Shown in pieces: positions 50,542 to 59,627 of a stretch of 64,000 bases of DNA. Origin of the DNA: Bacillota bacterium (GTDB lineage: Bacteria; Bacillota; Clostridia; Christensenellales; UMGS416); NCBI GenBank assembly GCA_023410875.1, contig JAEYPH010000080.1, positions 1 to 64,000 of the forward strand. Direction: 5' to 3'. The translations under genes and the position numbers were made by a program. Under the pieces are notes generated by a model that did not search any database, was not told the DNA's origin, and saw only the letters and a program-made list of their open reading frames with translations. Each line of letters begins with the position of its first letter. The stretch's first letter is position 1.

Positions 50542-51606
50542 TTAGAATGCGTATTTGGCCTTGAGCCGGGTCGTGAGTTCCTTGAGCAGCGTGAACACGC
50601 GCTCGGCGTCCTCGGTCTCCAGAGAACCTGTGCCGCAGGAGGGCGTCACCAGTGCCTGCTCGGTGATCAGCCTCTTGTCGATGCCCTTGTCGGCCAGGTT
50701 GTCCATGACCTTCTCCAGCTGCGCTTCCAGCGTCTCCACGGTTTGCTCGCGGATGACCTTGGACGTGGGCACCACGCCCCAGGCCAGCATGCCGCCGCCC
50801 TGCAGGTGGGCCTTCACGCTGTCGGCGTACATCGCGATCGTATCGCCATAGCCGAAGGCGTCAAAGTTCACGATGTCCACGCCGGCGTCTATGAGGATGG
50901 ACCACTCGGTGTTGCCGCAGCAGTGGATGCCGGCCAGCGCGCCCTCGGCGTGCACAGCCTCGATGACCTCACCCAGGATGGCCACGACGTCCTCGCGCTT
51001 GACCGACACATAGGTGGAGCTGCCGAAGGCCGACAGGATGGGCTCGTCGATGAAGCAGATGATGTTCTCGGCGTAGGGCTTGAACTTCTGAATCTGCCAG
51101 CGGCACTTGGCGGCCAGGGCCTTTACGATGACATCGCGGAATTCCTCGTTGTAGTAGATCGCGCGCTTGTTCTCGTCCACAATCGTCAGCGCGAAGCTTG
51201 CGGGGCCGGTGGTCTGCACCTTGACCCAGGGCAGCTTGCCGCCCTTTTGCTTGAGGGCCTCTTCCAGTGCGTAGATGCCCTTGGAGAACTCCGGCGAGAT
51301 CGCGGCGAACTCGAAGTCGCCGGTGCCCTCGTCGGGGTCGGTGGCCATCAGATAGCTTTCATAGAACGTGGCGAAGGCTTCGGAGTAGTCGCCGCTGGTG
51401 TCGATGAACATGCGGTGCTTGTCATAATCCAGCGTGGCGCAAGGGATGCCCTCGCTGTACTGCACTTCCATCTGCTCGTTCATGCCCAGGCGGGGCAGCT
51501 GGGGCCAGATGGGGCAATCCAGGCGGGCGAGGGACACGCTGGCGGCGTAGGCTGGGTCTTCAAAGGGCATGGAGCCGATGGCGGTGCCGAGAAATTTGGT
51601 TTTCAT
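50542..51606 (-). CDS. MetE/URO-D-fold methyltransferase-like protein in the acs operon
   Basis: A 354-residue protein with the UROD/MetE (cobalamin-independent methionine synthase C-terminal) barrel. Seen: TAIGSMPFEDP at the start (family TxIGS.P), a HCCGNTEWSILIDAGVDIVNFDAF zinc-site region (His and Cys, ~residues 222-245), and VTPSCGTGSLETEDAERV near residue 322 (third zinc ligand Cys). GAAGGAG precedes ATG. Proteins of this kind accompany CODH/ACS or corrinoid pathways in many Clostridia and likely move methyl groups on a zinc-bound thiol. The exact methyl donor and acceptor are unknown. It is not AcsE, which belongs to the pterin-binding family. Confidence 0.75.
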   Translation of the reverse strand: MKTKFLGTAIGSMPFEDPAYAASVSLARLDCPIWPQLPRLGMNEQMEVQYSEGIPCATLDYDKHRMFIDTSGDYSEAFATFYESYLMATDPDEGTGDFEFAAISPEFSKGIYALEEALKQKGGKLPWVKVQTTGPASFALTIVDENKRAIYYNEEFRDVIVKALAAKCRWQIQKFKPYAENIICFIDEPILSAFGSSTYVSVKREDVVAILGEVIEAVHAEGALAGIHCCGNTEWSILIDAGVDIVNFDAFGYGDTIAMYADSVKAHLQGGGMLAWGVVPTSKVIREQTVETLEAQLEKVMDNLADKGIDKRLITEQALVTPSCGTGSLETEDAERVFTLLKELTTRLKAKYAF

Positions 51607-51632
51607 AGCGCGATCTCCTTCTGATTTTCTGA

Positions 51633-52523
51633 TTACAGCGCGGCCACGGCCTGCTTGATGGCGGCGATGTGGCCGGGGGTCGTGCCGCAGCAGCCGCCGA
51701 TGATGTTGGCGCCAACGGCCACCAGATCGCCGACCAGAGCGGCCATCATTTCTGGCGTCTCGGGGAAGGTGTCCACGCCGTTGACATTGACCGGCAGGCC
51801 GGCGTTGGCGTGCACGAGGATGGGAGCCTCGGGGAAGGCGGCGCGGATCTCGCGGACGATCTCGATCATGCGCTCGATGCCGTTGCCGCAGTTGGCACCG
51901 ATGATGTCCGCGCCGGCTTCCAGCGCCGCTTCGGCGGCGGCCACGGGCGTCACGCCCATCATCGTGCGATAGTCGCCGCGGCGGGTCTTCTCAAAGGTGA
52001 ACGTGCATATGATCTCCAGCTTCGTGTTTTCCTTGACGGCCTTGATGGCCTGCACGGCTTCGCCGATGTCGCTCATGGTTTCGATGCACACGGCGTCGGC
52101 GCCGCCGCGCTCCAGCGCCACAGCCTGCTCCTTGAAGGCGTTGTACAGCTCTTCCTCGGTGACCTCTTCGGTGACCAGCAGCTTGCCCGTGGGGCCGATG
52201 GAAGCGATGACCCAGTGGTCGTCGCCGGCGGCGGCGCGGCTGGCGCGGGCGGCGGCTTCGTTGAGCTCGCCCACCTGGTTTTCCAGACCGAAGCGGTCGA
52301 ACTTGTAGCGGGTGCCGCCAAAGCTGTTGGTCTCCACCATGTCGGCGCCGGCTGCGATGTAGCGCGCGGCGATGTCCTTGACGTCGTCAAAGCGGGTCAG
52401 GCACCACTGCTCCGGGCATTCGCCGGCCTGCAGGCCCTTCTGATACAAAAAAGTGCCCCATGCGCCGTCGCTCACCAATACGCGTCCGGCCTTCACTGCG
52501 TCGGAAATTTTGCCTCTGGCCAT
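51633..52523 (-). CDS. homocysteine S-methyltransferase family protein (MetH N-terminal-like)
   Basis: A 296-residue zinc barrel. Seen: VLVSDGAWGTFL near the N-terminus (family DGAxGT), ETNSFGG near residue 65, IGANCGNGIERM near 200 and GGCCGTTPGHI near 276, giving the three zinc-ligand cysteines. It is the first gene of the CODH/ACS operon, preceded by a promoter. MetH's N-terminal half methylates homocysteine from a corrinoid protein; a stand-alone copy here could link the corrinoid methyl pool to thiol acceptors. Start ATG 52523 with GAGGATGGA; the earlier in-frame ATG lies on the promoter. No pterin-binding AcsE-like domain is attached. Confidence 0.85.
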   Translation of the reverse strand: MARGKISDAVKAGRVLVSDGAWGTFLYQKGLQAGECPEQWCLTRFDDVKDIAARYIAAGADMVETNSFGGTRYKFDRFGLENQVGELNEAAARASRAAAGDDHWVIASIGPTGKLLVTEEVTEEELYNAFKEQAVALERGGADAVCIETMSDIGEAVQAIKAVKENTKLEIICTFTFEKTRRGDYRTMMGVTPVAAAEAALEAGADIIGANCGNGIERMIEIVREIRAAFPEAPILVHANAGLPVNVNGVDTFPETPEMMAALVGDLVAVGANIIGGCCGTTPGHIAAIKQAVAAL

Positions 52524-52578
52524 TGCTCCATCCTCTTTTCTCAAAGTTATATATGGACATTTCATGGTTTCCCATTGC

Positions 52579-52608
52579 ATTGTAGGGTATCAGCGCAATC
52601 TGTCACAA
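52579..52608 (-). promoter_or_regulatory. promoter of the CODH/ACS operon
   Basis: On the minus strand TTGTGA (52608-52603) and TACAAT (52584-52579) are 18 bases apart, about 56 bases upstream of the first gene's ATG. It is divergent from the CCA-adding enzyme promoter at 52747-52775. Confidence 0.5.
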
Positions 52609-52746
52609 TCGGTTTTTTTGCTCTTGATGTGCGTTTATTGCTCTTTACACAGGATGGTTAGGAGCAAATAACCAAAAAATGGGTTGGATGCAAAAATGCA
52701 GGACAGCAATAGAGGCCAGTACGAGAGCGGCGAAGATGACCCTTGG

Positions 52747-52775
52747 TTTACGCTGCCGGTGGCTTTTGGTATAAT
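52747..52775 (+). promoter_or_regulatory. promoter of the CCA-adding enzyme operon
   Basis: TTTACG (52747-52752) and TATAAT (52770-52775) with a 17-base spacer, 34 bases upstream of TTG 52809. Confidence 0.6.
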
Positions 52776-52808
52776 AAACAAATATTGAACCTATTGAGGT
52801 GTTCGTTT

Positions 52809-54200
52809 TTGCAAGGGATACCGGCGCTTCTGGCGCAGGCCGCGGCGCTGTTCGCAGGCGCAGGCTCGCCGCTGTATCTGGTGGGCGGCTGGCCGCGCAA
52901 CCGGCTGCTGAACCTTCCCGGCGGCGATTTTGATGTGTGCTCCGCACTGCCTGGGCCCCAGGCGGCGGCGCTGTTTGCACAGACGCCGGGCGTGCGGGCA
53001 GTGGACCGCAGCACGGCGCTGGGCACGCTCAGTGTCGTTGGGCCGGGGTTTGAGGCTGAATACACAGCCTTTCGTGCCGAGAGCTATGGCCCCAGCGGCG
53101 CCCACCGGCCCGAAACCGTGACCTTCGGTGTGCCCATGGAGCAAGACGCGCTGCGCCGGGACTTCACCGTGAACGCGCTGTATTATGACATCGCCGCCGG
53201 GCAGCTGGCCGACCCGCTGGGCGGGCTGGCAGATTTGGAACGGCGCATTTTGCGAACCTGCCGGCCGCCGCAGCAGACCTTCGACGACGACGGGCTGCGG
53301 CTGATGCGCCTGGTGCGGCTGGGCGGCGAGCTGGGCTTCGCGCCCGAGGAGGGCACCTTTGCCGCCGCCCGTGATCGGGCGGCGTTGATCGGCGACATCG
53401 CGCCGGAGCGCATCCGCGGAGAGCTGGAGCGCCTGCTGCTGTGCGACGTGAAGTATCCCGGCAACGACCCCGGGGCCGTGCTGGGCGCGCTGCACGCGGT
53501 GGACGCGCTGGGATTACTCCAGCGCATTCTGCCGGAGCTGGACGCCTGCCGCGGCGTGGGCCAGCGCAGGGATTATCACGATTACGACGTGCTGGAGCAC
53601 TGCCTGCACGCGTGTGCGGCGGCTCCTGCGCTTCTGGAACTGCGGCTGGCGGCGCTGCTGCACGACGTGGGCAAGCCAGCGGCGCTGGCCGCTGGTGGCC
53701 GCATGGTGGGCCACGACAAGCTGGGCGAGGAGCTGGCCCGGCAGGCGCTGGAGCGCTTGCGCTTCTCCAATGCCGTGATTTCCGAGGTCTGCGCGCTGGT
53801 GCGTGCACATATGGTGGACCTGGACAGCCGCATGGGTGCGGGCAAGCTGCGGTGGTTCTTCGTGGAGCTGGGCCGGGAGCGCACGCGCAAGCTCATGGAC
53901 CTGCGCCGTGCCGACGTCAGCGGCAGCCGCGCGCAGCCGCCTTCGGCAGACCCGGCGGCCAAGTGGGCGGCGCTGCTGGAGCGCATGGAGCGCGAGGGCG
54001 TGCCGTGGACCCAGGCACAGCTGGACATCGATGGAGAAGCGCTGAGCGCGCTGGCCGGCGGCCCTTCGCCCCGGGTGGGCGCGCTCAAGCGGGCGCTGCA
54101 CCGCCACGCGGCGCTGCGGCCCGCCGACAACAATCGCCGTCGGCTTATAAGCCTGGCGGAGCAACTGATCCGGCAATGGGACAAGGAGGGGAAAGTATGA
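52809..54200 (+). CDS. cca: CCA-adding tRNA nucleotidyltransferase with HD domain
   Basis: A 463-residue enzyme adding or repairing the CCA end of tRNA. Seen: LVGGWPRNRLLNLPGGDFDVCSA near residues 25-45 (class II nucleotidyltransferase GG.vRD.LL....D.D, here with Asn after Arg), a RRDFTVNALYYD block near 115, RLMRLVRLGGELGF near 158, and an HD domain (LLHDVGKP, ~residue 281; HMVDLDSRMG). Start TTG 52809 follows GAGGTG by 7 bases and the promoter; the frame's earlier ATG lies upstream of the promoter. It overlaps nagA by ATGA. Confidence 0.85.
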   Translation: MQGIPALLAQAAALFAGAGSPLYLVGGWPRNRLLNLPGGDFDVCSALPGPQAAALFAQTPGVRAVDRSTALGTLSVVGPGFEAEYTAFRAESYGPSGAHRPETVTFGVPMEQDALRRDFTVNALYYDIAAGQLADPLGGLADLERRILRTCRPPQQTFDDDGLRLMRLVRLGGELGFAPEEGTFAAARDRAALIGDIAPERIRGELERLLLCDVKYPGNDPGAVLGALHAVDALGLLQRILPELDACRGVGQRRDYHDYDVLEHCLHACAAAPALLELRLAALLHDVGKPAALAAGGRMVGHDKLGEELARQALERLRFSNAVISEVCALVRAHMVDLDSRMGAGKLRWFFVELGRERTRKLMDLRRADVSGSRAQPPSADPAAKWAALLERMEREGVPWTQAQLDIDGEALSALAGGPSPRVGALKRALHRHAALRPADNNRRRLISLAEQLIRQWDKEGKV

Positions 54201-55351
54201 GACTTTTGATACACGGCGGCACGGTGTTGCGGGAGGGCCGGCTGGAAAGAGCCGACGTCCTGTGCGAGGACGGCAGGATCGCCGGCATCGGCGGCATTGC
54301 CGAACATGCCCGATGCGACCAGCGGCTGGATGCCCAGGGCCTCACGGTGCTGCCGGGTTTCGTGGATGGACACATCCACGGTGCTGCCGACGGCCTCGCC
54401 GGCGATTTGGATGGCATCCGAGCCATGTCGGCCATGCTGGCCGCCCACGGTGTGACGGCCTTTCTGCCCACGCTGGCCTCCGAGACGCCCCAGGACACTC
54501 GCGAAGGCCTCCGGGCCATCGCAGCCGCCATGGCGGAGAACCTGCCCGGCGCGCAGGTGCTGGGCGCCCACATGGAGGGGCCCTTTCTGGCGGCCAACTG
54601 CAAGGGCGCCATGGACGAGCGCAACTTTCTGGCGCCCACCGTGGAGAATTGGAACCGCCTGACCGGCGACTGGGCCCCGGTCGTGCGCCGTATGACGCTG
54701 GACCCGGCCCAGCCAGGGGCATTGGATTTCATCGGGTGGCTCACGGCCCAAGGCGTGTCGGTCAGCATCGGCCACAGCGCGGCGGACGCCGCCACCGTGA
54801 CAGCCGCGCTGGAAGCGGGGGCCTGTTCGGTCACCCATCTCTTTAACGCCATGCCTTCGCTGCACCACCGCAACCCCGGCGTCATCGGCGCGGCCCTCAG
54901 CGACCCCCGGGCGACGGTGGAACTGATCGCCGACTTTGTGCATGTGGACCCGGTGGCATTGAAGGTCGCCATGGCGGCCAAGGGAGCTGCCGGCGTTATG
55001 CTGGTCAGCGACGCGCTGCAGGCAGCCGGCATGCCCGACGGGGACTACGCTTTGGGCGGTGTGACCGTGTATGTGCGCGGCGGCGTGGCTCGCATCGCCG
55101 CGGGCAACCTGGCCGGCAGTACGCTGCTGCTGGACCGCGCCGTGCGCAATGTGACGTCGCTGGGCCTCAGCCTGCCCGACGCGGCGGCCATGGCGTCGGC
55201 GGTGCCGGCGCGGGTGTGCGGCGCGGCGGACAGGGGCCGCATCGCCGTGGGCCTGTATGCGGATTTCGCGCTGCTGGATGGGGATCTGCAGGTGGCCGCC
55301 ACCGTGGTGGGCGGCGTGCCGGTGTACCGGCGAGAGGGAGCGCGGCTGTGA
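54197..55351 (+). CDS. nagA: N-acetylglucosamine-6-phosphate deacetylase
   Basis: A 384-residue amidohydrolase, removing acetate from GlcNAc-6-phosphate before conversion to fructose-6-phosphate. Seen: GFVDGHIHG near residue 56, HMEGPFLAANCKGAM near 123 (metal Glu), SIGHSAADAA near 188 (metal His), VTHLFNAMPSLHHRNPG near 210 (His and substrate binding) and MLVSDALQAAGMPDG near 268 (catalytic Asp). It starts by ATGA overlap with cca and ends by GTGA overlap with the next gene. AAGGAGGGG precedes ATG. No nagB is in the window, so the rest of GlcNAc catabolism lies elsewhere. Confidence 0.88.
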   Translation: MRLLIHGGTVLREGRLERADVLCEDGRIAGIGGIAEHARCDQRLDAQGLTVLPGFVDGHIHGAADGLAGDLDGIRAMSAMLAAHGVTAFLPTLASETPQDTREGLRAIAAAMAENLPGAQVLGAHMEGPFLAANCKGAMDERNFLAPTVENWNRLTGDWAPVVRRMTLDPAQPGALDFIGWLTAQGVSVSIGHSAADAATVTAALEAGACSVTHLFNAMPSLHHRNPGVIGAALSDPRATVELIADFVHVDPVALKVAMAAKGAAGVMLVSDALQAAGMPDGDYALGGVTVYVRGGVARIAAGNLAGSTLLLDRAVRNVTSLGLSLPDAAAMASAVPARVCGAADRGRIAVGLYADFALLDGDLQVAATVVGGVPVYRREGARL

Positions 55352-56010
55352 CCGACACTGTGCTTCGAAGCATCTATACGTTCCTGACCAATGCCCGGGC
55401 CCAGCTGCCCGATGAGCTTTTGCTGCTGTTGCTTTTCACAGCGGCGATGCTGCAGGTGCTGCTGCCGCCGGTGCCCGGCGACGCTGTTTTGAGCGCTGCC
55501 GGCGTTATGAGCGCCCTCAGCGGCCCGGCCTTGGCAGCTCAATGCCTGCTATGCTACTGGTTGGGCACGGCCAGCGCGTGCATCCTGCTCTATGAGCTGG
55601 GCCGCGCCAAGGGCCCGGCGCTGCTGCGCAGCCGCCTGCTCACGCGGCTGTTGCCCGAACGGGCGCTGGCGCGGGCCGGAAGCATTTTGAAGCGTCGCGG
55701 CCATTGGGCGCTGCTGGGGGCCAAGTTCCTTCCCGGCGTCAATTGGCCCACGGTGCTGCTGGCCGGAGCCAGCAGAGCTCCGCGGCTGCGCAGCTACAGC
55801 GCCATGGCCGGGGCTTCGCTATTGCACAACGGCGCGCTGTTCCTGCTGGGGTACGCCTTCGGCGGCAGCTTTTGGGCTGTGGCTGCGGCGATGCGCTCTA
55901 TGAGCGCCGTGGGCCTGCTGCTGCTGGCCGTGGGCCTGGGCGCGGCGGCGTGGGTTTATGGCTGCGTGCTGCGGCGTGCCCGCAGGGCGCAGGGAGGTTC
56001 CGATGAATGA
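55348..56010 (+). CDS. DedA/SNARE-associated (VTT) family membrane protein
   Basis: A 220-residue membrane protein with about five hydrophobic helices. Seen: LPPVPGDAVLSAAGVMSALSGP near residues 35-56 (the re-entrant, Pro/Gly-rich VTT motif) and GAKFLPGVNWPTVLLAGASR near 128, matching the F.p..r...P..aG motif of DedA proteins, which act in lipid scrambling or homeostasis. GTG 55348 is the likely start, overlapping the nagA stop (GTGA). It shares a run of coupled genes with the lipoprotein gene that follows (8-base overlap). Confidence 0.75.
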   Translation: MTDTVLRSIYTFLTNARAQLPDELLLLLLFTAAMLQVLLPPVPGDAVLSAAGVMSALSGPALAAQCLLCYWLGTASACILLYELGRAKGPALLRSRLLTRLLPERALARAGSILKRRGHWALLGAKFLPGVNWPTVLLAGASRAPRLRSYSAMAGASLLHNGALFLLGYAFGGSFWAVAAAMRSMSAVGLLLLAVGLGAAAWVYGCVLRRARRAQGGSDE

Positions 56011-56995
56011 TTTGAAACGGCGTGTGTGCGCCGCAGCGCTGTCGGCGCTGCTGGCGGGGGCTTTGGCGGGGTGCGCCTCCTCCGACCCGCAGGCTTCCCC
56101 CACAGCCACCGCCACAGCCACCGCGCCGGCGGCGCCCCAGGTGACCGCCGCGCCGGGCAAGGTTGCGGCGCCCCAGGTGCATCGCTTCCACGGCTATGAG
56201 GCGCGCCTTAAGCCGGTCAAGGGCCCGCGGGCGCAGCTTTCCGAGCCCATCGCCGCGCAGCTTTTGCTGGATGCCAGCGTGACCCAGCGCCTGAATGTCC
56301 CCGACGCCGTGGCCAAGTTCGGCAACGACATCGAGGTTTATGATCCCAATTCCGACGCCAGCTATCACTTCCAGATCGCCTCCGACGGCCAGCTGCTGAT
56401 GCGCGCCTCCGACGGCCACGTGTTCCGCATGCCGGAATACATCTACTACCTGCTGGAGCAGCGGCTGTGGGAGGTCGGCGGAACGCTCAAGGATGGTACG
56501 CTGACCTGGCAGCCCGAATCCGGCAGCACGGAGCTGCTGGAGACCGAGCTGCCCCGGCTCATCAAGACCGCGATGCTGCCGGCCTACGGCTACGCCATGG
56601 GCTATTTCTGCTCCTATAAAATCTATGGTCTGAATACGTCCAACAAGGATTCAATCAAGATCTATATGCTGCTGATGTACATGGGCTATGACATTGATGA
56701 GACCAAGGGCGCAGCCTTCCTGCCGGAGTTTTCCCACGTCAGCGCGGCATCGCTGACCTTCAAACGACTGCGGGGCAACACATGGCAGCTGGCCGAGCTG
56801 CGGTTGCCGGTAACGCCCAAGGAGGTCAACAAGGACACGACCTACGCCAGCGTGCGCAAGGTTCTGCCTTTTGAACACATGGACGCCTACGAGGCGGACA
56901 TAAAGGATACTTCCGCTCTGACCAAGGACATCGTGCGCCAGGCCACCGAGTTCCTGCGGGAAAACGGCTTAACAGGGCTGAGTATAGGCGATTGA
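56003..56995 (+). CDS. predicted lipoprotein, unknown function
   Basis: A 330-residue exported protein. Seen: signal peptide with AALSALLAGALAGC and lipobox LAGC, so lipidation near residue 24; then a PTATATATAPAAP linker and a folded region from ~residue 55 without a motif known to me. The C-terminal half is alpha/beta-like (YICSYKIYGL, MLLMYMGYDID). AGGGAGG precedes ATG 56003, which lies inside the end of the DedA-like gene. The protein probably acts at the outside of the membrane, near the DedA-like partner. A small lipoprotein with a comparable low-complexity linker is at 36144. Confidence 0.65.
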   Translation: MNDLKRRVCAAALSALLAGALAGCASSDPQASPTATATATAPAAPQVTAAPGKVAAPQVHRFHGYEARLKPVKGPRAQLSEPIAAQLLLDASVTQRLNVPDAVAKFGNDIEVYDPNSDASYHFQIASDGQLLMRASDGHVFRMPEYIYYLLEQRLWEVGGTLKDGTLTWQPESGSTELLETELPRLIKTAMLPAYGYAMGYFCSYKIYGLNTSNKDSIKIYMLLMYMGYDIDETKGAAFLPEFSHVSAASLTFKRLRGNTWQLAELRLPVTPKEVNKDTTYASVRKVLPFEHMDAYEADIKDTSALTKDIVRQATEFLRENGLTGLSIGD

Positions 56996-57014
56996 ATTTG
57001 GAGGCTCATGTAGC

Positions 57015-57641
57015 ATGAAGGAGTTGCAGCCTTTGGGTGTTCCCACACTCGATGAGGCGGAACGTATCCTGAAGGAAGCGGAACAACTGAACCCCGGAGC
57101 CTGGGTTGACCATTCAAGAAACGTTGCCCTGGGAGCGAGAATCATCGCCGGGAAGACCGGGGACATGGTTCCGGAACTGGCATATGTCCTGGGGCTTCTG
57201 CATGATATCGGCAGATGATTCGGGAAATTCGGGATGCGCCATGGGCTTGACGGGTATCGTTTTGCAAGTGAAAACGGTCATCCTATTCTAGCGAGAATTT
57301 GCCTAAGCCACATCGCGTTTACACATAACAACCGAATAGTCACTGTTGGCAATTGGGACGGTACGCAGGAGGAGCACCAATTTGTGATCGATACCTTATC
57401 GGCCACGGATGAAACGGATTATGATAGGTTAATCAGGCTTTGCGACTATTTTGCTGTGCCTACCGGGTTTTGCCTGATCGAAAAAAGGCTGGTGGACATG
57501 GCGTTGAGGGGCGGCCTGAACGAATATTCGATACCCAGATGGGAATCGACCTTTCAAACCAAACGATACTTCGAAGAAAAAATGGGAGTGTCGGTCTATG
57601 ATGTTCTGCCAAATGTAAAGGAAAACACCTTTCGATCATGA
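57015..57641 (+). pseudogene. HD-domain phosphohydrolase interrupted by an in-frame TGA
   Basis: Codons before and after TGA 57216-57218 are in the same frame and read as one HD-domain protein of 208 residues. Before it: WVDHSRNVALGARII (first His) and LGLLHDIGR (HD pair); after it: FGKFGMRHGLDGYRFA, the usual continuation of HDIGRR.GK..MRH..DG.. in this family, and a long helical tail (FAVPTGFCLIEKRLVDMAL). TGA replaces what is normally Arg, so CGA to TGA is the simplest event. Whether the gene is dead, read through, or shows a sequencing error cannot be told here; no SECIS-like element was noticed. Confidence 0.8.
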
Positions 57642-57704
57642 GTTCATCCGTTGGGGTGTCATGAGAGGATTCACAAGAGCTAAGACAAAGGAACCCTGTC
57701 AAAC

Positions 57705-59627
57705 ATGAAAACTTTTCCCGCCGGCGACTATGACATCATCGTGACCGGGGCGGGCCACGCCGGCGTGGAAGCCGCGCTGGCCGCCGCCCGCCTGGGCCAT
57801 AAAACGCTGCTGCTGACCATCAACCTGGATGGCCTGGCGCTGATGGCCTGCAACCCCGCCGTGGGCGGTACATCCAAGGGCCACCTGGTGCGCGAGGTGG
57901 ACGCGCTGGGCGGCCAGATGGCGCTGTGCACCGATGAGACCTGCCTGCAGACCAAGCTGCTCAACACGTCCAAGGGCCCCGCCGTGCACAGTTTGCGCGC
58001 CCAGGCCGACAAGAAGGCCTATCAGCGGCGCATGAAGCAGGTCGTGGAGAGCACCGACAACCTTCATTTAAAACAGGGTGAAGTCGTGCGCATCGTGACC
58101 GAGGGCGGCCGCGTGGCCGCCGTGGAGTGCCGCGAGGGCGCGCGCTACGGCTGCCGGGCGCTGGTGCTGGCCACCGGCGTGTATCTCAAAGGCCGCGTCA
58201 TCATCGGCGACCATACGACTTCCAGCGGGCCTTCGGGGCTGTTCCCCGCCGAATACTTGAGCGACAGCCTGCGGGAGCTGGGCTTGAGCCTGCGCCGCTT
58301 CAAGACCGGCACACCCGCCCGGGTGGACGGCCGCAGCCTGGATTACGCCGCCATGGCCCGCCAGGATGGCGACGCGTCCGCGCCGCCGTTCTCCTTTTTG
58401 ACCGACCATGTGGATTGCCCCCAGCAGCCCTGCTGGCTGACCTATACCAACGATCAAACGCATACGATCATCCGGGAGAACTTACACCGCTCTCCGCTGT
58501 ATAGCGGCGTCATAGAGGGTACCGGCCCGCGCTATTGCCCCAGCATAGAGGACAAGGTCGTGCGCTTTGCCGACAAGGCCGCCCACCAGGTGTTCATAGA
58601 GCCCGAGGGGCTGCACACGGCGGAGATGTATGTGCAGGGCATGTCCACATCGCTGCCGGTGGATGTGCAGATCGCCATGCTGCGCACGCTGCCGGGCCTC
58701 ACCCGCATGGAGCTCATGCGACCGGGCTACGCCATCGAATATGACTGCCTGGACCCGCTGCAGCTGACCGCGTCGCTCATGGTCAAGGCCGTGTCGGGCC
58801 TGTTCACCGCCGGGCAGATCAACGGCACCTCGGGCTATGAGGAGGCCGCCGCCCAGGGCATCGTCGCCGGCATCAACGCCGCGCAGTATCTGCGAGAGCA
58901 GCCGCCGCTGGTGCTGGACCGCGCCCAGGGGTACATCGGCGTGCTCATAGACGACCTGGTGACCAAGGGCACCAATGAGCCCTACCGCATGATGACCAGC
59001 CGCGCCGAGCACCGCCTGGTGCTGCGCCAGGACAACGCCGACCTGCGCCTGACCGGGCTGGGCCGGCAGGTTGGGCTGGTCAGCGACCAGCGGTATGATC
59101 GCATGATGCGCAAGCGCGAGCAGACCGAGCGCATGACCGCCCATCTGCGCGACGCGGGTTTGCGGCCCTCGGCAGCGCTCTCGGACATCCTGCTGCGCGC
59201 CGGAGAGCAGCCCCCGGAGGGCACGGTGCGGCTGGCCGAGCTGCTCAAGCGCCCCGCCGTGCGCTATGCCGACCTGGCCTCGCTGGACGCCGAACGGCCC
59301 GATGTGGCTGCCGACGCGGTGGAGCAGGCCGAGATCGCCATCAAATATGAAGGCTACATCGCCCGCGAGAACCGCGAGATTGAACGCTTCCGCCGCATGG
59401 AGAGCCGCGCGCTGCCCACGGACATCGATTACGCCGTCATCACAGGCATCCGCAAGGAAGCCAGGCAGAAGTTGAACGCCATCCGCCCGGCCAACCTGGG
59501 CCAGGCGGGGCGCATCTCCGGCGTTTCCCCGGCGGACATCGCCGTGCTCATGGTGTGGCTGGAAAAATACCGGCCCGCACCCCGGCCAACTGGTCAAAGC
59601 ACCCCTGAAGAGATGAAAAGCAAATAA
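57705..59627 (+). CDS. mnmG: tRNA uridine-5-carboxymethylaminomethyl(34) synthesis enzyme
   Basis: A 640-residue flavoprotein which, with MnmE, modifies U34 in the wobble position of several tRNAs. Seen: GAGHAGVEAALAAARLG (FAD-binding), AVGGTSKGHLVREVDALGG, YLKGRVIIGDHTTSSGPSG, RRFKTGTPARVDGRSLDY near residue 200, GPRYCPSIEDKVVRF near 270, and SRAEHRLVLRQDNADLRL near 420, all family hallmarks. Length is normal for MnmG. AAAGGA lies about 13 bases before ATG, farther than usual. Only 4 of its usual neighbours (mnmE, rsmG, jag, yidC) normally follow in Clostridia; none is here. Confidence 0.93.
   Translation: MKTFPAGDYDIIVTGAGHAGVEAALAAARLGHKTLLLTINLDGLALMACNPAVGGTSKGHLVREVDALGGQMALCTDETCLQTKLLNTSKGPAVHSLRAQADKKAYQRRMKQVVESTDNLHLKQGEVVRIVTEGGRVAAVECREGARYGCRALVLATGVYLKGRVIIGDHTTSSGPSGLFPAEYLSDSLRELGLSLRRFKTGTPARVDGRSLDYAAMARQDGDASAPPFSFLTDHVDCPQQPCWLTYTNDQTHTIIRENLHRSPLYSGVIEGTGPRYCPSIEDKVVRFADKAAHQVFIEPEGLHTAEMYVQGMSTSLPVDVQIAMLRTLPGLTRMELMRPGYAIEYDCLDPLQLTASLMVKAVSGLFTAGQINGTSGYEEAAAQGIVAGINAAQYLREQPPLVLDRAQGYIGVLIDDLVTKGTNEPYRMMTSRAEHRLVLRQDNADLRLTGLGRQVGLVSDQRYDRMMRKREQTERMTAHLRDAGLRPSAALSDILLRAGEQPPEGTVRLAELLKRPAVRYADLASLDAERPDVAADAVEQAEIAIKYEGYIARENREIERFRRMESRALPTDIDYAVITGIRKEARQKLNAIRPANLGQAGRISGVSPADIAVLMVWLEKYRPAPRPTGQSTPEEMKSK

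Noticed and set aside
53441..54196. Large N-terminal extension of NagA
   Set aside because: Gly/Ala/Arg-rich shadow of the cca gene; true start overlaps the cca stop.
57216..57218. Selenocysteine at the in-frame TGA of the HD-domain gene
   Set aside because: Position is normally Arg, not Cys or a redox residue, and no downstream SECIS-like hairpin was noticed.
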